NCBI GenBank assembly: GCA_028583605.1
Contig: CM053331.1
Location: 6,110,508-6,174,507, forward strand
DNA length: 64,000 nucleotides
Direction of reading: 5' to 3'
DNA from: Dastarcus helophoroides
Taxonomy: Eukaryota > Arthropoda > Insecta > Coleoptera > Bothrideridae
Position 1 is the stretch's first letter. Every line of letters begins with the position of its first letter. Both the position numbers and the translations under genes were made by a program. The notes beneath the pieces are model-generated. The model was not told where the DNA came from. It made no database searches and saw nothing but the letters and a program-made list of their open reading frames with translations. Below are positions 56,501 to 64,000 of this stretch, in pieces.

Positions 56501-59500
56501 TAAAGGGAGCCAAAGAGTTAAAATTTCGAGAAAGTCAAAATTTTGAGAAAAAGTGGAAATTTTACGAAAAAAGTTTATTTCTTCAGAAGATAGCAAAATT
56601 TCGGAAAAAAAATAGAATTTTTTTGAAAAATGAAATTTTAAAAAATGGAAAAAAAAAGATTATTTCAAATATGTCAAAACTTTGAGAAAGAACGAAATTT
56701 TTAAAGGATCGATATTAACAAAAAAAACAACGAAATTTTCAACAAAAATAAGTAAAAATTTTTAACAAAGACAAAATGTAGAAAAAAAACCGAAATTTTC
56801 AAGGAAAATGGAATTTTTTTAAAAATTTCAAATTTATCAGTTAAAAAAAAAATTCAATATTTCGAAAAAAAAACCGAGATTTTGCGCAACGTTGATATTT
56901 TCTTCAAAAAGTCAAAATTTCGAAAAAGTTGAGTTTTTTTGAAAAATTCCAAATGTTCAAATGGTTGACATTTCTAAAATAATCGAATGTTTCAAAGAAG
57001 TCAAAATTTCTCAAAAAAGTTGAAATTCACAAAAAGTGCGACAGTTTCAAAAAAACAATTGAAATCGAATTTTTCAACAAATCGAATTTAAAAAAGTTGA
57101 AATTTCGAGAAAACAAATTTTTGAAACAGGGCTGAATGTTTAAAAAGAGCAGGTTTCCAAGAATGGTGGAAATTTTGAAAAAATCGAAATTTAAAACATG
57201 AGAAATTCGAAAAAATTTAAAATTTTTCAAAAATGTTAAAACTGATAAAACTTCAAAAGGGCCGAAGTTTAAAAAAAATTAAATTTTCAGAAAAAGTATA
57301 ATTTTGAAAAAAGTGAAAATTTTGAAGAGACAATTTTGAAATAAAGTTAAAACTTTCAAAAAACTCAAAGTGTAGAAAAATATAGAAATTAACAGGAAAA
57401 GTCGAATTTTTTCAAAAAAATCGAGTCAAAATTTCAGAAAGTCAATAATTTCAAAAATAGGCGGAAATTTTGAAGTCTAAATTTTCGGCAAAAAGTCAAA
57501 ATTTTGAAGAAAAAGCAGACATTTTGAAAAAAGTTAAAATTTTGGCAAAAAGTCAAAATTTTGAGAAAACAGTCGAAATATTAAAAAAAAGTCGATATTT
57601 TCGCCAAAAGTTAAAATTTTGGCAAAAAGTCAAAATTTTGAGAAAAGTCGAAATATTGAAACAAAAGTCGATATTTTTGCTAAAAAGTCAAAATTTTGGA
57701 AATAGAAGCATTTTTTTTGAAAGAGTGAAAATATTCCAAAAGTCCACACTTCTAGAATAAACATCTTTACAGAAGTCGAAATTTTTGAAAAAGAAGTCAA
57801 AATCAAAAAGTTGGAAAAAGTCGCAAAACGAATTAATAAAATCGAAATTTTTTTTTTAAAAAAGGGAAATTTTCAACAATTTGATAAATAACTAAATTTT
57901 GAAGAAAATCGAAATGTAGAACTTCAAGAAAGAAACATTTTTCAAAGTCAAAAGTCAAAGTCGCAATCTTGGGAAAAGTCGAAATTTTTGTAAGGATCGA
58001 CTTTTACAAAAAAATCAAGTTTTTAAAAAAATCCAAAATTTTCAAAAATGTCAAAATCTAAAATAAAATCTGAAGATGATATCTTGGTCGAAACGTTTCG
58101 AAATTTATTAATTTTGACTTTTTCCACTTCCAAAATTTTTCTAAATTCCATTTTCCTTGAAAGGGAAGTAATTTTTTTTCAAAAAAGGTCAAATCGAGTT
58201 AAAATTTCTAGAAAAACCCATAATTTCGCCAAAAGCAGATTTTTTTTAAATAGTCAACATTTTTTAAATAAGTCAAAATTTTTGAGAAGTCGAAATTTTA
58301 ATTGTCGAAATCCTTCAAAAGTCTGCATTTTAAAAATAGTCGAAACTTCCAAAGAATTGAAATACACATCTTGTCCCCTGAAACCATCTTTCTTGGTTTC
58401 AGAGGACAAGATTTGTATTTTAATTTTTGAAGGTAACCAAAGACCAGTCCACCAAAACTTCCAAAGTCGAAATTTTCAAAAAAGTCAAAGTTCCAATAAG
58501 AATGAAACGTGTCAAATTCCAAGTAGCAAAATAAAGCTGAAAGTTATAAAGTTAAATGCTCTACAGTTAATTTTCTAGAAGTCAGAAATTTCCTCACTTC
58601 GGATTCTTTTTAGTTCAATCATTTTTGGTTTCAACCAAAATAAAAAAATAACGATGTCCAATTAAATTTAGTAATTATGCAAATATACACATAAAAAATG
58701 TTTTTTTCAGCATTTTTGTAGTCTCTGTAGGAAAAATAAATCTTGAAACTCAAACAATTTATAAAAATATAAATATTTCTTCAAGAATCTCTTATTATTA
58801 AGCGATGATTTAAAAAATAACGTCACTAGATTTTGCGAAAAAAATTCTGCTCAACCCAAGCCTCATTAACCTTTAAATCATGTCTTGCTTTGACCATCAT
58901 TTCCCCAATCAATAATTTTAATCCGCTTTTAATGCTTAGACAATATTTACCCCCAAGTCGTAATTTTCCGGCATAGGCGCCGCCTAAACTAATAAAAAAA
59001 TACCCAAATCCGGTAACCGTGCCTGTTTCAAATTAAAGGAGGTCGAAACGATCGAAATAGAATTATTTCAAGAGCAAGGTAAACTTAAATCAAGATGCCA
59101 TACATAGCGAAATGCTATTTATATAAAGGCCACATGTGAAGAATGTTTTTTGAGTTATCTGCCACGAGGAATTCGTCGGGGTCGGGTTTGTTTGAGAGCG
59201 TCTAGCCGTATCGTATTATTAAACATTTTTAAAAGCATATTAAATATCGGATGTCACGTATCCATATTTATCCACACTGCTTCCGAAAAAGCATCCATGA
59301 ATAATTCCACACAAAACGAGATAATCCGTTAACACATTAACATTAACCTTGACAAGCTACTGACTTTAAAGAGAATGAATCATAGTGCATCAGGTAAATG
59401 GATAAGAGATAAAAAGAAGTCATCTTCGTGGAACCTTTGACTCACTTTAACGGAAAAAATACCCAAACCGAAGCCACTTTAACTAGTAATAATAGGGAAG

Positions 59501-59704
59501 AATCGATTTATCTACAGTTATAACTTTTTATCGGCACTTTACCATATAAGTATTGTTGATATCACCGGAGTTAAATTTAGCAATGTATGCAAAAATAATG
59601 ATGGCTGTCTCCGTTCGATGCCTCAAAGCTAAATTTGAGGAGCTCACTCTGCGTATTTTCACACACACAAACTTTCCACGTATATAAAAGAAGAGACTTA
59701 CCAT
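41470..59704 (-). CDS. tsr: cofilin/ADF (twinstar), actin-depolymerising factor
   Basis: Coding exons 42679-42357 and 41590-41470 encode residues 2-148 of a protein matching insect twinstar in length and sequence: ASGVTVSDSCKTTYEEIKK, the ADF-homology core with YGLFDFEYMHQCQGTSESSK, LFLMSWCPDTAKVKKKMLYS, and the end LRATDRQ. Exon 2 begins exactly at Ala2 after TTTGCAG, so the start Met must come from an upstream exon, as is known for fly tsr; the best candidate is 59704-59702 (ATG followed by GTAAGT). Cofilin binds and severs actin filaments in the cytoplasm and, in the family, is switched off by phosphorylation of Ser3, present here. Intron 1 would be 17.0 kb and repeat-filled. Identity is very secure; the first exon is inferred. 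Confidence 0.93.
41591..42356. other. cofilin intron 2 (766 bp)
   Basis: AT-rich, A-rich repeat sequence containing foldback copy F. Nothing else is visible. Confidence 0.65.
41946..42087. repeat. foldback element copy F, rearranged
   Basis: Contains GATATACACATCGTGTCC, GGGGACAAGAATTGTATATC and a near-perfect hairpin (42021-42039 with 42042-42060, one mismatch), ending CCAACGACCAGTT. The hammerhead-like core is absent and the internal part is replaced by other sequence. Confidence 0.55.
42357..42679 (-). CDS. tsr: cofilin exon 2 (main ADF-homology exon)
   Basis: 323 nt between TTTGCAG and GTGAGT. It encodes residues 2-108 and the first two bases of residue 109. Reading upstream of Ala2 runs into the poly-T acceptor, so an in-exon start is not credible. 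The plus-strand frame 42422-42676 is its antisense shadow. Confidence 0.96.
43031..43245 (+). repeat. 24-bp minisatellite, 9 units
   Basis: GATGACAACAAACTGAAGAAAGCC repeated nine times with point changes, mainly at the last codon position. Being a multiple of three, it opens a frame of DDNKLKK repeats (43044-43268), but there is no clear gene context. Confidence 0.85.
45405..45518. repeat. foldback element copy G
   Basis: Left end GGTGGAACAGACTGATCCTT, then TTATCTTCAAAAATTGAAAT, CTTGTCCCCTGAAACCAAGA, then AGATGATAGCTTGGCTGTGG and AACGCGTTAGAGCAACC. The CUGA part of the core and the right terminus are deleted. Confidence 0.7.
45771..46009 (-). mobile_element. retrozyme-like element, single unit with 9-bp target duplication
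   Basis: 239 bp from CTATAATGCACAG to GTATGCAAGAAG, flanked by ACTCGAATT on both sides (45762-45770, 46010-46018). It is the same sequence as the inverted arm at 20681-20915, with few differences. It carries an intact hammerhead on the minus strand within a long self-complementary region (GAACATTTATTAG against CTAATAAATGTTC). No coding capacity; the open frame across it is incidental. Confidence 0.75.
45816..45874 (-). ncRNA. hammerhead ribozyme, type I, intact
   Basis: On the minus strand: stem I ACCAAA/UUUGGU extended by UUGGA/UCCAA; core CUGACGA (45860-45854); stem II GAUCU-AACA-AGAUC (45853-45840); GAAA (45839-45836); stem III ACC/GGU without a loop; A at the cleavage position 45830. It matches the hammerhead consensus at every invariant core base I can check. 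Loopless 3-bp stem III hammerheads are known from Penelope-like elements and are thought to act better as dimers. Confidence 0.8.
47725..47874. repeat. foldback element copy H
   Basis: 150 bp: GGTGGAACGGAGTGATCCTT, TTATCTTCAAAATTTGAAAT, intact hammerhead-like core (47772-47812), TTTGTTGTGTTTTTTAATCT, TTCTTGGTTTCAGGGGACAA, GATTTGTATTTCAATTTT. The right end is truncated relative to copies ending in AAGGACC. Confidence 0.8.
47772..47812 (+). ncRNA. hammerhead-like ribozyme core, foldback family
   Basis: CTCT, CTGAAGA, extra T, stem II GATAGC-TTG-GCTGTC (one G-T pair), GAAA, CGCGT, T, AGAG. Same layout as 842-882 and the best preserved of the three array copies. The extra U is the main objection to activity. 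Confidence 0.4.
48519..48668. repeat. foldback element copy I
   Basis: Same 150-bp segment as copy H at the same place in the next satellite unit. The core reads CTCTAAAGATAAAAGC, so CUGA is lost. Confidence 0.8.
49260..49409. repeat. foldback element copy J
   Basis: Same segment again, one unit further. Core CTCTAAAGATAATAGC and GTCGAAAAGCG: both the CUGA box and stem III are damaged. Confidence 0.8.
50658..50960. repeat. 19-bp minisatellite
   Basis: GAGAAAAGATTGAAATTTT repeated about 16 times head to tail, the first dozen nearly identical, the later ones drifting (AATTTAGAGAAAAAATT). It lies at the end of the 650-bp array, where sparser copies of the same motif occur in each unit. Confidence 0.85.
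53380..55900. repeat. tandem array, unit about 670 bp
   Basis: TTAGGAAAACGGCGAAATTT recurs at about 53589 and 54262. TTTTTAATTAGTGTCCAAAA recurs at about 53867 and 54538. AGTTTTGGTTCTGGAAAAAC recurs at about 53428 and 54664. Later units are more divergent and partly shortened. Confidence 0.75.
58357..58453. repeat. foldback element copy K, core deleted
   Basis: ATTGAAATACACATCTTGTC / CCCTGAAACC joins directly to TCTTTCTTGGTTTCAGAGGA, then TTTTTGAAGGTAACCAAAGA and CCAGTCC. The two arms meet with no core. A stray TCTGAAGATGATATCTTGGT lies 270 bp away at about 58070. Confidence 0.65.
59702..59704 (-). CDS. tsr: inferred cofilin exon 1 coding part (start codon only)
   Basis: On the minus strand, AAAGCAAAATGGTAAGTCTC gives a start codon in good context immediately followed by a consensus GTAAGT donor. 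This is the layout expected because exon 2 begins at Ala2 and because fly tsr also splits after its ATG. Other ATG-GT candidates in the intron (53154, 43566) have poor donors. Confidence 0.6.
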
Positions 59705-60720
59705 TTTGCTTTAATCCAGGAATATGTAAATTTAGACAATTACGAACTACTGCAAACACCGCTTTTTAACGACTGTTCGCTGTCTCTAGACCGTAAGCGG
59801 ACGTTGATCTACCGGCAGTACCAACTGCTCATGCGCTAAAAAATTAATATTAAATCGCGATTATTATATAAAACTGTAAAACAGCCGGATATTTTGTCGT
59901 TAACCTGCGACAATTTTAAATTTATAATTACAAAATACAACCGTACCTTCCGCTAATCTAATTAAAGCGATAGCAAATTTGAAAATCCTGCGCTTGAACA
60001 GTAATCTACTTTCGTTGGCGCATGAAACAATGACCTTTTTTAAAACGAGTTTTTAAACAAACTTCAAATAGTTACAAGTGTCGAAAGGTATTCAAAGGTT
60101 GTCTATTTGACACATCTAACGAAATAAAACAAATACTTCGCCCTTATATCCATAGAAATGTAATTATTTTTAAATAAATACGGCTGATTGTGACTCATAG
60201 GTTTTCAGCCAATCTAAAAGCCGGTCTCACCAAATGCCCATAAATGGGCAAACCCCGATTATATCAAAATGGCGGCAAGAATTGAATCTTCGCGCCACGC
60301 CCCTCATTTATCGTTTTTCGGTGTAATTTTCTATTTTTCGTTTTATCTGGGGGGCAAGATTTTCGTGGAAACTACAAATATAGTTGATGCGACTTACGTT
60401 TTACGAGTAACCTACAAATAATACTTGAAGTATATGTCATTTTAAATTATTTCCTATTAAGGGAAAAAATGCGAACAGGGAAAACAACGTAGTCGAATTT
60501 TTTTCAGATAAGTAGCGATAACAATTTGAGATACCCCATATTAGGTCAAATTCCTGACGGCTTTGATACAATGGGAAAAATTAAATTAAGCGTTTGGACA
60601 GTGGCGTAACATAAACGTAAATGTAAAAAAAATAGTGAGTAATGCCGTGTTGCCAGATGGCCAATAAACGTTTAGAAACCCCGTAAAAATTTCGCAATTT
60701 GACTCAACATGCCTCATCAT
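59705..60720. promoter_or_regulatory. probable cofilin 5' UTR and promoter region
   Basis: This 1 kb upstream of the inferred start is low in repeats and more balanced in composition. It contains TGACTCA (60191-60197), CCAAT (60209-60213), CCATAAATGG (60238-60247) and AAAATGGCGGC (60266-60276) within 86 bp. No TATA box is obvious at the expected distance. A 50-codon plus-strand frame from the ATG at 60269 coincides with the last motif and is unproven. Confidence 0.45.
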
Positions 60721-60811
60721 GTCCATTGCACGTATTTTCGAAAAATTTCAATTTATCGAAAAAAGAAATCGAGTTTAAGCTCGAAATTTTTGAAAAAAAA
60801 GTCGAAATTTT

Positions 60812-60910
60812 GAAGACAGGTCGACATTTTGAAGACAGGCCGACATTTTGAAGACAAGGCGACATTTTGAAGACATGCCGACATTTTGAAGACAAGCCAA
60901 CATTTTGAAA
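60812..60910. repeat. 19-bp minisatellite, 5 units
   Basis: GAAGACAGGTCGACATTTT and four close variants in tandem, changed mainly at the AGGTC positions. It follows immediately after standard A-rich repeat sequence. Confidence 0.8.
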
Positions 60911-61239
60911 ATAAAGGCAAATTTTCTAAAAAAACTCAAAATTTTGAGTTTGTAATGAGACTTTTAAGAAAGAAATAAAAATTAAAATTGAATAAGAAAA
61001 AACTCGAAGTTTCCAAAAATAAATACATAATTTAATTCAACAATTTTAGAGTTTACAATTAAAATTTTAGAAAAACATAGAAACTTAAAAATATGAATTA
61101 TGAAAAAATCATTTTGCGTTTACAAGGCAAAATTTTAAAAAATAAATCCGTTTCAATTACCAAATTTGACGAAAAATGTTGAAATTTCTTTAAAAAAATT
61201 GAAATTTCAATGAAAATGTAAGTTAAAATTTTATGTAGT

Positions 61240-61320
61240 CATTGCTGGATTAACCACTTAGTAAAGGTTAGCCTCCTTAGGGCATCCCACGTCCAATTAT
61301 TTACTTTACCGAGTTAAATC
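61240..61320. other. short unique interruption of repeat DNA
   Basis: TTGCTGGATTAACCACTTAG to CATCCCACGTCC is complex sequence between A-rich and T-rich repeat blocks. Origin unknown. Confidence 0.3.
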
Positions 61321-61899
61321 ATTTATTTGTCAAATTAAAATTTCAGTTTTTTAAATCTTTGTGAATTAAATTTGGACTCTTTCCCAAGTTTAGACTTTTT
61401 TTACAAAATTTGAATTTTTTCAAAATGTTTTTTTATCCAGAACATTTTCACGATTGTGAGAATTTCGGATTTTATTTTTTTTTAAATTGACCTTCCGAAA
61501 ATTTCTGCAGAATTTTACCTTTTTTTTATTTTCGTTTTTTGAAACTGTATTTTATGCATAACTGCAGTTTTCTCGGTATTGCGATTTTATTTCAAAATTT
61601 CGATTCTTCTCTTGAAATGTTTTTCAAAATTTCAACTTTTTTTTGAAAATTTTGATTGTTTCTGATAATTTTGGAGTTTCTCTCGAAAATTTCCGATTTG
61701 TCTTTAAATTTGACGCAAAATTTCGAGTTTTCTCTTGAAATTTTAGCTTTTTTGAAAACTGCCTTTGATGTCGAGTTTTTTTTAAGCTTGGATTTTTTCA
61801 AATTACCAATTTTATTTAAAAATGCATACTATTTTTTTCCAAAATTTCGACTTCTTTTAGTTATTTGGACTTTTTTTTTAAGATTTTCGTTTTTTCTCA

Positions 61900-64000
61900 A
61901 AACTTTGACTTTTTCAAAATTTTTAAATTTTTGAAAATTTCGCCTCTTAAAAGTTTCGACTTTTCCAAAAATTTCTGTTTTTATGAAAATGAAATTTCGA
62001 CTTTTTTCCGAAATTTTGACTTTTACCGAAATTTCGACTTTTTTCTCAAAATTTCGACTTTAATTCCGAATCGTCGACTTTAATCTCGAAATTTCGACTT
62101 TTTTTTGAAATTCAGACTTTTGTCCACGATTGAGGTAAAAATTTCGAAATTGAAGTCGAAATGTTCAGAAAAAAGTCGAGATTTTGAGAAAAAAGTCGAA
62201 ATGTCGAGATTAGAGTCGAAGTTTCGAAATTAAAATCGAAGTTTCGAGAAAAAAGTCGAAATTTTGAGTTGAAAAGTCGAAATTCCGATATTAAATAAGT
62301 CGAAATTTCTCAAAATTTCTGATTTTTTTTAAAATTAACTTTAGTCTCACAATTTCGACAAAAAAGTCAGAATTTTAAGTTTTAAAGTCGAATTTCCAAG
62401 ATTAAAGTCGAAATTTCGACTTTACCTTCAAAAATTTCGACTTTTTTTTAGAGATTTCGACTTTTTTCACAAAATTCCGAGAATATAAAGTCGAAATTTC
62501 GAGAAAAAAGTCGAAATTTCTCAAAATTTCTGATTTTTTAAAAAAAATAACTTCAGTGTCGAAATTTCGAAAAAAAAATCAAAATTTTAAGTTCAAAAGT
62601 CGAAAATCCGAGATTAAAGGCAAAATTTCTCAAAATTTCGACTTTAATTTCGAAAATTTGACTTTAATTTTGAAATTTCGACTTTTTTCGCATAATTCCG
62701 AAATTATAAACTCGAAATTTCTGATTTTTTTAAAAATTAACTTTAGTCTCGCAAATTCGAGAAAAAAGTCAAAATTTTGAGTTTAAAAGTCGAATTTTCG
62801 AGATTAACTTCGAAAATTTCGACTCTTTTTTAGAGATTTCGACTTTTTTCACAAAATTCCGGGATTATAGAGTCGAAATTTTGAGAAAAAAGTCGAAATT
62901 TCTCAAAATTTCTGATTTAAAAAAAATTAACTTCAGTCTCGAAATTTCGACAAAAAAGTCAAAATTTTGAGTTTAAAAGTCGAAAATTTGAGATTAAAGG
63001 CAAAATTTCTCAAAATTTCGACTTTAATTTTGAAAATTTGACTTTAATTTTGAAATTTCGACTTTTTTTTCGAAATTTCGGCTTTTTTCGTAAATTTCCG
63101 AGATTACAAAGTCGAAATTTTGAAATAAAAGTCTAAATTTTCAGAAAAAAAGTTGACATTTTGGGATTAAAGTCGAATTTTCGAAATTAAAGTAATGTTA
63201 AGAAAAATGTCGAAATTCCAAGATGAAAGTAGAAATTTCCAAAAAAGTCGAAATTTTGAGAAATTTCGACTTTAAATTTTGAAACTTCGACTATGATCTC
63301 GAAATTTCGACGTTTTTGAGGAAATTTCGACTTTTTTCTCAAAATATCGACTTTAATTTCAACATTTAATCTGAAAATTCCGACTTTTCTCGAAATTTCG
63401 ACTTTAATCTCGAAATTTCGACTTTTTTTCCGAAGTTTCGACTTTTTTCCGAAATTTCGACTTTCTTAAAATTTCGACTTTAATTTCGAATCGTCGACTT
63501 TAATTTCGAAATTCCTCCTTTTTTTTTGAAATTCCGTTTTTTTTTTACGATTGGGGTAGAAATTCCGAAATTGAAGTCAAAATTTTGAGGAAAAAAGTCG
63601 AAATTTTGAGAAAAAAAGTTGCAATTTCGAGATTAGAGTCGAAGTTTCGAAATTAAAATCGAAATTTTGAGAAAAAAGTCGAAATTTTGAGTTTAAAAGT
63701 CGAAATTCCGAGATTAAATAAGTAGAAATTTCGAGAAAAAACTCGAAATTTCTCAAAATTTCGACTTTGATTTCGATAATTCGTCATTAATCTCGAAATT
63801 TCGACTTTTTTCCCGAAATTTCGACTTTTTTCTCAAAATTCCAAAAGTCGAAATTTCAAAATTTAAGTCGACATTTTGAGGAAAAAGTTGAAACGTTGAG
63901 AAAAAAGTCGAAATTTCTCAAAATTTCCGATTTTAAAAAAAAATTAACTTTAGTCTCGAAATTTCGAGAAAAAAAATCAAAATTTTGAGTTTAAAAGTCA
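61900..64000. repeat. dense TCGAAATTTCGA-type repeat block
   Basis: The least diverged part of the window-wide repeat: AAAGTCGAAATTTCGAGATT and its complement AATCTCGAAATTTCGACTTT alternate in short runs. A larger sub-repeat (TTTAGAGATTTCGACTTTTT, then CACAAAATTCCG, near 62451 and 62829) and the paired segment near 62040-62280 and 63480-63720 show a period of roughly 380 and 1440 bp. It continues past the window. Confidence 0.75.

Larger units (their letters stand above)
42680..59701. other. cofilin intron 1 (about 17 kb, inferred)
   Basis: Holds a 24-bp minisatellite, repeat blocks (T-rich about 43900-44880, A-rich 44900-51400 and 53170-58580), a retrozyme-like element, five foldback copies and two comparatively unique stretches (51700-53170 and 58600-59700). 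Frames in the unique parts, such as 53054-53314 and 59150-59332, match no family I know. Confidence 0.55.

Overview
The window reads as eukaryotic, most likely insect, nuclear DNA. Coding information sits in short exons with GT/AG introns, the three genes are animal housekeeping genes with insect-style exon layout, there is a Ty3/Gypsy LTR retrotransposon, and a few TTAGG-type pentamers are present. The DNA is very AT-rich and only about 3 kb of the 64 kb is host coding sequence. A beetle or similar large-genome insect is plausible, but I cannot fix the order or species.

Layout. (1) 271-33243, minus strand: a d4/DPF (Requiem, BAF45-type) double-PHD-finger gene in seven visible exons. It starts at 33243 and runs off the left edge before the second PHD finger is complete. 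Two introns are huge (about 12.1 kb and 17.7 kb) and filled with repeats, including a decayed Gypsy element (3784-8471). (2) 37006-37515, plus strand: a two-exon Tom20 gene. (3) 41470-59704, minus strand: cofilin/twinstar. Its last two coding exons are clear (41470-41590 and 42357-42679). The first exon is inferred at 59702-59704 and contributes only the start codon, leaving a 17 kb intron. d4 and Tom20 are divergent across 3.8 kb; Tom20 and cofilin converge across 4 kb.

The rest is dominated by one AT-rich sequence style built on the near-palindrome TCGAAATTTCGA with A-rich or T-rich linkers. It is organised into blocks of constant strand polarity. Several blocks have been amplified into higher-order tandem arrays with units of about 500, 590, 650 and 670 bp. 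Almost all of the long open frames across the window are by-products of this biased composition.

The most interesting signal is a pair of dispersed, structured repeat families. One (45771-46009, 20371-20921, and a decayed copy near 440-680) carries what looks like a complete type I hammerhead self-cleaving ribozyme: CUGACGA core, 5-bp stem II, GAAA, a palindromic 3-bp stem III, and a long stem I. One insertion has a 13-bp target duplication and a head-to-head arrangement. This matches the published idea of animal retrozymes (small non-autonomous retroelements related to Penelope elements that move through ribozyme-processed RNA). The second family, about 11 foldback copies, carries a hammerhead-like core with one extra base, and one copy has been amplified inside a satellite. 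Neither family encodes a protein. The genes and the repeats show no functional link beyond the repeats enlarging introns and intergenic DNA.
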